DNA of 60,000 nt from Cryptomeria japonica (lineage: Eukaryota; Streptophyta; Pinopsida; Cupressales; Cupressaceae): NCBI RefSeq assembly GCF_030272615.1, contig NC_081408.1, forward strand, positions 203,342,191 to 203,402,190. Reading direction: 5' to 3'. Positions 32,879 through 42,941 of this stretch are shown piece by piece (position 1 is the stretch's first letter; the number at the start of each line of letters is the position of its first letter). Both the position numbers and the translations under genes were made by a program. The notes beneath the pieces are model-generated. The model did no database searches. It was not told the origin of the DNA and saw only the letters and a list, made by a program, of their open reading frames with translations.

Positions 32879-34734
32879 ATAATTATGGAGAGTCCTAATG
32901 TCAAAGTAGATGAGCTGAGCAAAAGTCAAATCAAAATTTCTGGCAAGGAATGGACAATGGAAATGATTATATCTAAATTGATAGTGCCTTTAGCAGGACA
33001 AAGAGTTGAACTAGTTACTTTGGAAACATCAGAGAATTCTACAGTAACTGAAGAAAAGGGAAGAGGAACAGAGAGTCAGAAGACTCCTAGGTATGTGAGA
33101 TTGAATCATTCTAAATATCAAATCATTGGGGATAAGAGAAATAGAGTGATGACAAGAAGAAGACTGGCAACTAATGAGGTAGGTTTAATATCACAAGCTC
33201 AACCGGTATCAGTAATCGAGGCATGTAAAGATGAATTTTGGTTAAAGGCTATGGAAGAATAATTAAATCATATTAAGAAAAATAACACATGGACATTGGT
33301 TCCCCGACCTAAAAATAAAAATATTATTGGAACTAAATGGGTTTTTAGGAATAAATTGAATTGAGATGGTAAAGTTATAAGGATCAAGGCTAGATTGGTT
33401 TTTAAAGGATATTGTTAGAAGGAAGGAATTGATTATGAAAAAACTTTTGCACCGGTAGCTAGGATTGAAGCTATAAGATTATTTATTGCATATGTTGCTT
33501 ATAAATACTACAAGGTTAATCAGATGGATGTTAAATGTGCATTCTTGAATGGGGATCTTGATGAGGAAGTTTATATTGAGAAACCTGATGGTTTTTCACT
33601 ATCAAATAATACTGATATGGTTTGCAAGTTAAGGAAAGCTTTATATGGATTGAAACAAGCACCTAGAGCTTGATATACAAGGTTGGATAAATATATTTTG
33701 AAGCTTGGTTTTAATAAGGGTAGTGCTGATGGTAATTTATATTATAGAATCACTGATGATGATATATTAATTGTTGAAGTATTCATTGATGACATTATTT
33801 TTGGAGGTGAAGATAAATTATGCATAGAATCTTCTAAGAACATGCAGAAAGAATTTGAGATGTCTATGATTGGTGAGATGAAATTTTTCTTAGGTTTGCA
33901 GATTACTCAGACTGACAAAGGTGTTTTTATCTCTCAAATTAAATATGCTAAGGAATTGATGAAGAACTTTAGTATGGGAGATTCTAAACTGGTAAGTACA
34001 CCTATGGTTACTAATGAGAAATTGACAAGGAAAGATGTTTCTGCATTAACAAATCCTACAAGATATAAATCTATGCTTCGAGGTCTACTTTATTTGAATC
34101 AGACTAGGCCTGACATTATGAATGATGTTTGTAATGTTTCAAGATTTCAGGGTGATCCTAGAGAAAATCATGAGATGGGGGTGAAAAAAAATTTAGATAC
34201 TTGCAAGGTACATCCAAATATGGTTTATGGTATCCTAAGGATGATAAATTTACTTTATGTGCATATACAGATGTTGATTGGGGTGGAGATGTTGATGACC
34301 GAAAAAGTACTTTCGGTGGAGCTTTCTTTCTTGGAAAGAAGTTGGTTTCATGGATCAACAACAAACAGTCATGTCCTTCTTTATCTATTACTGAAGCTGA
34401 GTATATTGCTGCTGCTACTAATTATACACAAGTTTTCTGGATGAAGCAAATGTTTGAGAATATAAAGGTGGATTGTGATGCACCTATAGTTATTCATTGT
34501 AATAACTTTGTTGCTATTGATATATCAAAGAATTTGGTATTTTATTCTAAGACAAAACACATATCTATCAAGTATAACTTTTTGAAGGAGAAGATGGAAG
34601 CGAATGAAGTTAAAATGGTTTATGTGAACACTAAAGAACAAATTGCAGATATTTTCACTAAAACTTTATCCAAGGAATCATTTGAGTACCTGAGAGATAG
34701 ATTGGGGGTTTTTGCCCCTCCGACAGAGACTTGA
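32879..34734 (+). pseudogene. Copia copy 2 reverse transcriptase and RNase H
   Basis: Recognisable from NNTWTLVPRPKNKNIIGTKW near 33,280 to the stop at 34,732. The catalytic region [16 protein letters not shown] and the aspartate pair in FIDDIIFGGED are intact. Stops fall at 33,260, 33,362, 33,416 and 33,672. After a frame change near 34,160, the RNase H part is open from 34,201 to 34,734 and includes AYTDVDWGGD, SITEAEY, KTKHISIKY and EQIADIFTKTLS. This is the best preserved RNase H in the window. Confidence 0.85.
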
Positions 34735-35091
34735 TTGATGTAGTTTGGCATTAGTCTGACATACATTATCAGAGATACTATTCATTTTGGCACTGATGTG
34801 GGATGCTACTGCTCAGGGGGAGTAGTCAGCTTTGCAATTTAGAGGTTTTTGCCTTTGATTTGATATTTTTGTCAGATTTCTGGTATTGATATTAAAGGGG
34901 GAGAGATAGTGATGTGAGAAATAAACTTATAACTTTACAAAGATATTATTCAAAGGGGGAGAGACATTAATATTCAGTGCTATATGAAGGATATTGTTGG
35001 TTGTCTTCCATAGGGGGGGACTTGTTTGGCATTTCTTGGTACTTAGATGTTTTTCACATCTAGTGTTGCCATGAATGCCAAAGGGGGAGAT
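34735..35091 (+). other. Copia copy 2 3' region with repeated polypurine tracts
   Basis: The purine runs match copy 1 in order and spacing: CAGGGGGAG near 34,815, AAAGGGGGAGAG at 34,894, AAAGGGGGAGAG at 34,953, GGGGGGGA near 35,012, and AAAGGGGGAGA at 35,080-35,090 next to the LTR. Confidence 0.7.
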
Positions 35092-36314
35092 TTTTGGCCA
35101 TTTGGTGGAATTAATTATGTTTTGCATTGATGTTTTGTCATTGATGTCACCACTAGTTGTTTGGATACTTTATTGGCACCCTTTTCGTCCCAATAGGTTG
35201 ACTAGTTTTCTGTTAACTTGGATCCGCCATGATCTAGTTGACTCCGGTATAATCTAGTGATCGAATTGACTTGTTCATAATGCTTCTACTCATATTTTCT
35301 CAGTTGATTTTGGTCTGGTGATTGGATGCTATTCTTCTTGCTATGAAGATTGGTTTCTAGTTCTGGCGAGGGTTTCACCAGCAGAGCTTTTGGTGGAAAT
35401 ATTTGATGCATTGCATAATTGGTGTTGGTGTAGCTTCTGATGGAGTTTCAGGATGTTGTTGGTGATTTTGTTTGAGACTTGGCATTTGGAGATCATTGTT
35501 GAAGCGTGCAGACCTATACTTGGTCCCGGTTGATCTAGGTTATGAATCGACATTAATGTAACATGTGGATAGGACCTATTGTTGTATTTCTAGGATGTCT
35601 TATGTATTGAATACTATTTGTTTTTGGACTAAGGCAGACATGGTTTGTAATTATGTAATTAGTTTATTTCCTAGTGGCCAACCTGATTGCTTATGTTCAA
35701 GAGTTTGTATAAATAAGATGTAAGATCTCATTGTAGATCACCACGGTTATTGTAAGAGGTCATGGTCAAGGAATGGAATGTATGAATAATGTAATATCAT
35801 TTAGGTAGAGGAGTTGGTCAATCACTGGAGATTGAATTGGTTTTATAAGAGGATTTATTCCTTTAGCATTGAGCTTAACCGAAACTGTACTCAGGCATAG
35901 TAGATGCTATCTTTTGTAGTTTAACACTTCTCTGGATTATAGTATGGATTTGTTTGTAGTAAGTGAAGCTCCTTTTATGATGAGTGGTATGCTCTAGGTT
36001 GTTGGCCTTCCTTCAAGTGCAAACCCCTTCATTGCAAATTCACATACTTACTGCAGAAGTATTATTTAACTATGGGTAGGCTTCCCACCTTGGTTTTTCC
36101 CTTTACTTGGTATTCCACCTACAAATATTGGTGTTGTGTGGATGGCTTTTATTATGTGATTATTGTTTATGCTTAATTGGATTAACTGGTATTCTGGTAT
36201 TATTATTTTGGGTTCCATTATTGTTGTTTTAAATTGTTAATACTTCTAGTAATCTATAGTAACTGATTCAACCCCCCCTCTCAGTTGTCTTTCGGATACC
36301 TGAACTGTCTAACA
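35092..36314 (+). repeat. Copia LTR 3
   Basis: 1,223 bp, ending ACTGTCTAACA. The first dinucleotide has mutated from TG to TT. The GGGGT duplication follows at once. TATAAATAAG is conserved at 35,708-35,717. Confidence 0.9.
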
Positions 36315-36319
36315 GGGGT
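36315..36319. repeat. 5-bp target-site duplication, right copy (GGGGT)
   Basis: GGGGT follows the terminal CA of LTR 3 and pairs with 11,839-11,843. Confidence 0.85.
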
Positions 36320-37200
36320 GGTGGGTAAGAGGTGACCATCCATTAATAAATTGATTAATGTTATCATGAAAAACCCATTGTATACCACATTTTTCAAGGG
36401 TAATGACCCATAGGTGCCAAGAAAAAGGGCAGTGGATAAAAAGATGATTGATAGATTCCTCCTCTTATTTACATAAGACACATCTATTGGGAATTTGCAA
36501 TCCCCTCCTTCTCAAATTATCCTAAGTCAAAAATTTCCATGCATAAGGGGCCACCAAAAGAAATTAATTTTTGGAATAACTTGCGGGTTCCATATCCTTT
36601 TCTAGCATTCAACATCATCAATGGGTCTCAAGAGCTGTTTGTAAGTAGTCTTGATCAAGAACTCCCTTGGCAGGGTCCATTTCCAGATGAATTTGTCCTC
36701 ATGGGGAGATAAAGGTATCCTGCATGCAAGAATGAGATCCTGGAGATCAAGGGTAGTAGGCAACATGTTAGGTCAATCAGTAAAGACCAGGGAGATGTTC
36801 TTCCACCTTCCTCTTCCAGGCAAAATGTAGTCAACAATATAATCACCAAAGTGAACCTTTAGGGAGTTCATTAGTTGGAAGAAATGAGTTTTAGCCAGAG
36901 GTTTATCATCTAGCCAAGAATCCTCCTAGAACCTAATATTTCTACCATTTCCAATATGCCACTTCACTCACTCTTTGATTAAAGGTCAAAGCTTCAGGAT
37001 GTTGTTCCATAATTTTAACCCAGGAGGTAAGCCACCAGAACTCAAATTAAAGAAAAATTGTTCCCTTTCCAAATACTTAGTCTTGATAATGTTACACCAG
37101 TCTACCTCACCTTTAGCTAGGATCCAGCTCACTTTAGTAATTAAGGCCTTGTTCAAGGCATTTATCTTTCTGATACCAAGACCCCCTATCTAGAAGAATC
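36315..37200 (-). pseudogene. LINE ORF2, reverse transcriptase end and zinc-binding region
   Basis: On the minus strand, IGGLGIRKINALNKAL near 37,190-37,140 is the usual motif just after the LINE reverse transcriptase. It is followed by the segment DKFIWKW..REFLIKTTYKQLL near 36,700-36,630. A zinc-binding stretch with ESINHLF-like spacing lies near 36,480-36,400. Joined across the copia block it continues into 11,843-11,077. The order upstream to downstream on the minus strand is correct, which confirms that one LINE was split. Many frame changes are present. Confidence 0.75.
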
Positions 37201-37244
37201 AGAATCTGGGTCAAATTATTCTTTGAAGATTGGTCAGCAAGATA

Positions 37245-38008
37245 AAAGTGGTAGAGCTTCCCTTACTTCTACTTCAAACTTCAACTCGTAGCCCTCCTAC
37301 AATTCCATTTTGGATAAGTCTTTCCCGACCCCTTCTAGGAGTGATAGACCCCCCTTCCCAAAGGATCTCAATGCCAAGTCCTCTTTTCTCAATCTGGAAA
37401 GGGAGAACCTAGATGATGTTTTGTCCATGGCCCATGATGCTACTATGGATAACTTTAGGATGTTTAAATGCACTTTCCATTAAATTAAGAACATCAAACT
37501 AAAACTCCATGCAATTGGTAGCAAACCGGATTTCCAAGCTACAAAATAATGGATAGTGGACCAAAGAAAGTCAATTGTCGATTCCATGTAGAAAATAGTG
37601 GATATGGTAAGTGATATGAAAAAAGACTATGATAGTAGAATTTCCTAGTTGGAGGATAAATTCAAAAAAGAGTTTGAGGGAAGATTGAGTTAGATGGAGA
37701 ACAAGTTCCAAAAACTTAATGAGAATTTGATATCTTAGGTGATCTCCAATCATAAAGTGGTGAAGAATTAGCTAAGAGTATAATCTCCATGGTTGGAAAG
37801 AGTGAATCCCTCCATTAGGAAGGAACTATTGTTGATATGGATGCCTTGGACAACAAATAGGAGGACACAATTTGACTTTGTAAGAGAACTAAAGCTAATT
37901 TCAAGAAGAAATCTACAAATGAAGAATTCAGGAGCTTAAGAAAATTATTCTAAACATGACTTAGTTGAAAAATGAGGCCGCAAAGGCCATTAAAATTTTT
38001 TACTAGTT
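37245..38008 (+). pseudogene. Coiled-coil protein remnant, LINE ORF1-like
   Basis: On the + strand a lysine- and glutamate-rich protein can be followed through about two frame changes. A proline/serine-rich start (SFPTPSRSDRPPFPKDLNAK) is followed by a long heptad-type helix (DMVSDMKKDYDSRIS, LEDKFKKEFEGRLS, MENKFQKLNENLIS). It ends EEIQELKKIILNMT..LKNEAAKAIKIFY before a stop at 38,006. At least six of the stops are TAG at places where glutamine fits (37,646, 37,691, 37,736, 37,816, 37,858, 37,962). Downstream, TTGTTAAAGGGTTTTGGG near 38,118 looks like a plant LINE 3' untranslated region. I infer an ORF1-only retroposon, but the family is not certain. Confidence 0.45.
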
Positions 38009-38880
38009 TCCTCCTTTCTACTATCTCTTTGCTAGATTTTGGTTTTCTGTTGGTTGTCTACTAGCTTTAGGTTGCTTTTTAATGGTATTTTTCAATGCAA
38101 CTTTTTGATGTAAATCTTTGTTAAAGGGTTTTGGGTCTCTCCAAAACCTGTTATTGCTATAATCAAAAACTAATATTGATTAAAATATTTATAATGTTAG
38201 ATTTTGCAAGGGCCTTTATAATCCACTTGATAGTACAATATACCACACTTCATGGAAATCATTCTAAATTCCCTTGCAAAATCTATAATATGCTAGATTA
38301 AAGAAAGACTACAAGGATTAAATGATATTTTCACTATTTAAGGAGCCACGAACAAAATTCAATACTTAATACCTCGAGTTGCACATCGGGTTTGAAGTGG
38401 CAAAACCTAGTAATAATAGTCCAAAAAGAAGAAGAAAACAAATAAATGAGTTATTGCAATGATTCAGCATGTAACAAAATGGAGAGCAATAATACACTAC
38501 TCCAAATACAACCTATATCCATATTGTTTATTTTCTACTTCATAATAGATAAAAGACAAAAAAAGCCAAAGGAAAATGAAACACATTACATCTTCAACTT
38601 TGTGAAGATGGAGATTAAGGGTAGTATTGATGCATGTTGAAGGATTTTATTCTTGGCAACAAAATACCCCAAATCAATCAATCCAATCTTTTGATCTTTC
38701 TGTGTGAGTTTAATTTGAAAAATAATTAATAATAAATAATTTCTCAAAAGATTATACATAGAAAATGTTGAAAAATTATGAGTTCTGTAAATTTAGTAAA
38801 AATTTGATAATGATGAAATATTAAATGGAGAAGAGAAAGGCAAATTTTCCTCTAATCCTATTGAAAAGGACAAAGTTTTA
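38009..38880. other. 3' untranslated tail of the retroposon, then intergenic DNA
   Basis: The first 170 bp are T-rich and probably belong to the retroposon above. The rest holds no gene or repeat that I recognise. Confidence 0.45.
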
Positions 38881-39275
38881 ATGGGTAACTGAATAGGCAA
38901 GAGTGCTTGTTGCACACTCTGCTCTTTGTGTAGCTGGTTCTATTTTTCCACGCCTTGCAAATATTTTAGAGGGCATTAATAGTAAAGAAATATACTCTTC
39001 TACATTCCCAACAACATTAATATTGTGTTGGTTTGTTGCATGCAATTGTGAAATCATAGACAACATGCCTGAATTATTTGATAGAAGGCCTCAAAGAGAT
39101 GGCATGTTAATAATGAAATGTAATCATTGCAATATGTGAACAAAATGAATTTTGCAAGGAAGCTCTCAATATCTTGGAAATAATGAATCATTCTCAAACA
39201 CATCCTAACATTGTAAGCTTTTGTTTGCATTTTTCGTTAGTGGATGAGGGTTGTGTTGAATATCATGAATATTAG
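38881..39275 (+). pseudogene. Pentatricopeptide-repeat (PPR) gene fragment
   Basis: Across at least one frame change the translation shows MPELFDRRPQRDGM near 39,066-39,105 and QNEFCKEALNILEIMNHSQTH then PNIVSF near 39,137-39,215, followed by LVDEGCVEYHEY and a stop near 39,273. These resemble one and a half motifs of a PLS-type PPR protein (pattern FD.MPQRD..., QNG..EAL.., PN..TF). Such proteins bind organelle RNA. The piece is too short and broken to be functional. Confidence 0.45.
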
Positions 39276-39397
39276 AGGGGAGGAGTGAATCAGTATTCCC
39301 TTGAACTTATTAAAACCTCTAACTAACCAATCACATAACATAATTTAAATGCAGTAAAGGAAATTAACACAAAACATATAACAACAGATTTGTATGT
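39276..39397. other. Left half of the repeat split by the candidate DNA transposon
   Basis: Contains ATTAGAGGGGAGGAGTGAAT near 39,272 and AACAGATTTGTATGT at the junction. With the right flank (GGAAAACCCAATATGGG from 53,097) it reads continuously as GATTTGTATGTGGAAAACCC, a pattern I associate with LTR-type plant repeats. It is therefore the interrupted target. Confidence 0.5.
39394..39397. repeat. 4-bp target duplication, left copy (ATGT)
   Basis: ATGT before GGGTGTGTGCAC, matched by ATGT at 53,093-53,096 after GTGCACTTACCC. Four bases alone could match by chance. The support comes from its exact position next to the inverted ends. Confidence 0.55.
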
Positions 39398-39437
39398 GGG
39401 TGTGTGCACAAAGATGGTGGTCAGAAAAGTGGACACC
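39398..39437 (+). repeat. Left terminal inverted repeat
   Basis: The 21-bp outer part contains GTGCACAAAGATGGT. AAGTGGACAC follows about 10 bp further in. The right end has the same two blocks with a longer spacer. Confidence 0.65.
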
Positions 39438-39495
39438 ACCCAAAAAAACTCGGAAAAACAGATAGCACTTATGCAATTTTAAAATTTAAAATTCT

Positions 39496-39668
39496 TGCGT
39501 ACGCACTTAGGTTTGTTCTTCCCGGGCCTAGAAAAGGTAGCGCGTACACGCTGAGTTTCGGAAACTGAGCACATACATGCTACGGCTAGGAAAATTAGCA
39601 TGTACATGCTACTTATAGGAAAATGAGTGCATACACGCAAATAATCCTAGTAAAACCACGTACGCGAT
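39496..39668 (+). repeat. Left subterminal repeats, about 29-bp period
   Basis: Near-palindromic motifs of the type RGYGCRTACAYGCT recur at 39,496 (TGCGTACGCA), 39,539 (AGCGCGTACACGCT), 39,568 (AGCACATACATGCT), 39,597 (AGCATGTACATGCT, a perfect palindrome), 39,625 (GAGTGCATACACGC) and 39,656 (CCACGTACGCG). Most are 28-31 bp apart. Such arrays often serve as transposase-binding sites. Confidence 0.7.
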
Positions 39669-39847
39669 GCCTGATAAAAAAATTTTAAAAAAAAAACTGG
39701 GTCCTCATTTACCCGAAAAGCGTGTTTTTTAGTTTTTTTTTCCCATTTTCTAACCTAAACCAGGAACGGGGTGCTAAATTTGTCCTCCGGGCTATGGATC
39801 AAGGTTAGTTTTTGTTTATTTTTCTCTTTCTTTTTGGTTGATGCAAT

Positions 39848-42408
39848 TTGTTTTACATTTTGAATTTAATTTCATTAATTTTGATTAGGTTTTTTCATTT
39901 TTTGTTTCAAAAACCAAATTCTCCTAATCCAAAACAAGAACAACCAAATGGACCTCCTGAAAACCCACAAGAACAACCAAATGCACCTCCTAAAAACACA
40001 CAAGAACAACCCCCAATTCCTCCTTTTGACCGCACAGCTGAAACACAGGAAGAATTAATTAATCAGTTAGGGCAAAATACATCCAAAATCAATAGACTGG
40101 TTGTAAAATTGAAAAATTCTGAGCTTGACCATCATCAATCCCTCCCCACTAGCCTAGAAACATTAGCTAGTAGTGCCATAGTTGTTTCCATAGAAATTAC
40201 CAAATGGGGAAGCTTTAGGGATAGGTGTCATCAATTCTATGCCAATGGGCTATCATATGATGGAGTTAAAAACAAAAATATTTCTAAACAACAAATATGT
40301 GCCCTTTTTGTTGACCCCAAAATTGGTCAGTCATTACCTCCTAATGCAAAGAGGTTTCCCATACATTGGTGTACCAATGTGCAGATGAAGAATCTTTTTT
40401 GGCAGAGGTGGTGGATGGTCTTTGACAATCCACCTTGTAATAATTATGAGGTGCCATTATATTTTTTGAGAAAAATATATTGTGAGTTTGTGCTCAATGT
40501 GCTCCCAAATTATTTTGACATGAGAGAGTTTCATGGTAGAGGTAGTGGCTCTTCCCAAGATAGACCTGGAGCCCGTAGGCGATTAGCCGTGGAGAGTCGC
40601 CGCCCCCTAGCACCCAAACTCAACGTGCATTAGGCTATCCCTTTAGAGCTGAAAGAGTCGATGGAGCTACAAACTCTTCAGTTGGCCACAACATTGATGG
40701 GTGCCATCATCCAGCATGGGACATCATTAGCACACCCTATTGTATTGGATGATGAGCCGTTAGAGGGCGATACAGAGCCCATCGAGCATATGTGTGTCAA
40801 TTGTTTGAGGATAGATGATGCAGCTAGTGTAGATGGATACTCATATCATCTATGCACAATTTGTAGTTGTAGATGTCAGGCTCACATGGTTGAGGATGTC
40901 GCATTGACAGATGAGTTGATGGACATGGTGTTTGCCCATGAGCCACAGACACAGGTGTGTTGATTTGAATTCATAACATTTTATTTATCAGTCACTTTAA
41001 TTTTGTAATTACATAAATGAATTTTCATTTATACATCGATTTAAATTGAGACAAATAATATGCATTTCAGAATGCAGCAGCAGCATCCCATACACCTCCC
41101 TCAGTTACCACAATTGCAACTTCGATGCTTGAGGTATAAATTTTGTAACATGTTAAAATAGAATAGTACACTTTGAATTCAAAAAAATACAAGATATACT
41201 AACTATCTTTAATGCTTGGTCCAATTTCTGGTTTATAAGTGTTGACAGGGGACAAAATGTCCTAGATTGATGACATTGCGCTGCTGTTGGCGATCGATTT
41301 TGGCCTACAAGGCTATACAATATCATATTTTGTACAAGTCTTTTTATGTATTGTTTTGATGGAATATGCAAGTCATTTCATTTTAGATTTTTAGAATTAT
41401 GTTTAATTTATTATCTGTACTAATATCTCATGTTAATTTTTTGTTTTTAGGGCACCCCCTCCATGTCTAGGGCTCGTCCGAAGAAAAAGAATATCTCGAA
41501 GACGCCAAAACATGTGAAGAAGGTAATTGAACACATTTTTATTCGTACAATTGTTTGAAAATGTTGAAATCAAGTATTAGTTGGGGTTTGTAGATTCATT
41601 AGTGTTTTTTGTCTATTTTACATGTACAGCGGCCATTGAGCTTTGTGGATATGTTGAATGCACCTGATTCGCTTGCGAATCAAGAGAGGGCGGAGGTATG
41701 TATCTCTACTTTATTTTCTTGATTTCATGATTATATGCACGCGTACATGTGAACTTGTGATATATTATAATCTTATATTTTTTCATACAGGAAATATCCA
41801 TACCTATTTTGTCAATGGCGAACCCTCCTCCTTACACTGGAGAAGCATATTAGGATCCAGTACACTTTTTGTTTGATATGTAAAATTAATTGTTTTCAAC
41901 CTTCAATACTTATCATTATATTAATTGTATTTAGTCTTTGTACATTTTTTGTATAGGTAATAGTGATTGTTTCTACATCGATGGTGAGCCATCCTCAATC
42001 CATTAGAGAAGCCTTTGAGGCACAAGTATGTCATTGCTCTCTATATTATAGCTTTTGAGTGTTTTTGATATATTTATGTTAGTACATTGTATTTTTGTAC
42101 ATTTAATCTACAATAGACTTGTTCACAGTATGGCCATAATGTGGATCCATTTAAGTATGTCTTCAAGAAAACTCCTAAGAGTGACAAGGAGAGGAGAGCG
42201 AAGACATTAGCTCTTGGATCAGCCGATGAGGTAATCTATATTTCAATTACAAAGGAATTAAAGTTAAATGCATAGTTATGATGTTAATTGTGAACTATTT
42301 TCTGCAAAAGAATTCTAACTTGGCTTTTGAATTATGGTTTTGCAGCCATCTACAGAGCCACGTACTGTGCCAAAGAGGCTTGATTTTGATGATCCACCAG
42401 AAGTTTAG
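39848..42408 (+). pseudogene. Unknown multi-exon + strand gene of the candidate transposon
   Basis: A long first coding part (39,848-40,954) has a proline/glutamine-rich start, a conserved-looking core (GSFRDRCHQFYANGLSYDG, FPIHWCTNVQMKNLFWQRWW, NYEVPLYFLRKIYCEFVLN) and a cysteine cluster CVNC..LCTICSCRCQAH that may bind zinc. Seven short exons follow: 41,071-41,133, 41,451-41,522 (basic RPKKKN), 41,630-41,695, 41,791-41,859, 41,957-42,025, 42,129-42,230 and 42,346-42,408. All are in phase 0 with GT donors and AG acceptors. TAG at 40,631 and 41,851 are the only stops, and both would be CAG after one C-to-T reversal. The N-terminal exon may start further upstream (ATG 39,794 before a GTTAGT donor). 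Function unknown; perhaps an accessory DNA-binding protein. Confidence 0.5.
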
Positions 42409-42589
42409 GATCATATAGTGTTAGTTTTGGTCATAGAAAGACCAATACATGTAGATATATTCTAAATTTTTATTGTATATCGATTTGGACATGGCATATG
42501 CCACATTTTTGTAATACTTGTATTGACTTGGCAAACATGCCTTCTTTTATATATATAAATATTGATATTCTATCCACTAAATTTGTAAT

Positions 42590-42875
42590 AAGTTCATTAT
42601 TTTGTATTTGTTGTATTTTGTGGTTGTCCTTTTATAAATTTAAATAAATATTTGCATATGTAATCGACAATATGAATATAAAAAACAAAAATATATGATA
42701 TAAAGCATTGCAATAATAGAATATGATTTGATAAAATTTCTAAAATGTTGAATTAACCCTACAAAACTCCTTGTATTTAGTTCATTATTGTGTATTTGTT
42801 GTATTTGGTGGCTGCCCTTTTATAAATTTAAATGAATATTTGCATATGTAATTAACAATATGAATATAAACTACA
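42590..42875. repeat. Two-copy direct repeat of about 95 bp
   Basis: AGTTCATTATTKTGTATTTG followed by CCTTTTATAAATTTAAAT and GCATATGTAAT occurs at about 42,590 and 42,779. It lies between the end of the + strand gene and the 359-bp array. Confidence 0.75.
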
Positions 42876-42941
42876 AAAATTGACAATATGAATTTAAACA
42901 ACAATGTGTTTGGTGCGAGAGCACCCTCATGCTCACAATGG

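Larger units (their letters stand above)
11844..36314 (+). mobile_element. Tandem Ty1/copia block with three LTRs and two internal regions
   Basis: The block reads LTR (11,844-13,069), internal copy 1, LTR (17,710-18,893), internal copy 2, LTR (35,092-36,314). It is bounded by one GGGGT duplication and lies inside a minus-strand LINE. Both internal regions carry gag, protease, integrase, reverse transcriptase and RNase H in the copia order (integrase before reverse transcriptase). Copy 2 is interrupted by a gypsy element at 19,412-31,013. Without that insertion the block would be about 12.9 kb. A shared single duplication around three LTRs fits unequal recombination between two allelic or sister insertions better than two independent insertions. 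Both copies have many stops. Confidence 0.9.

Noticed and set aside
39496-39668. Regular 29-bp spacing, considered as a CRISPR array.
   Set aside because: The repeats are short, diverged and palindromic, the genome is clearly plant, and there are no unique spacers or cas genes.
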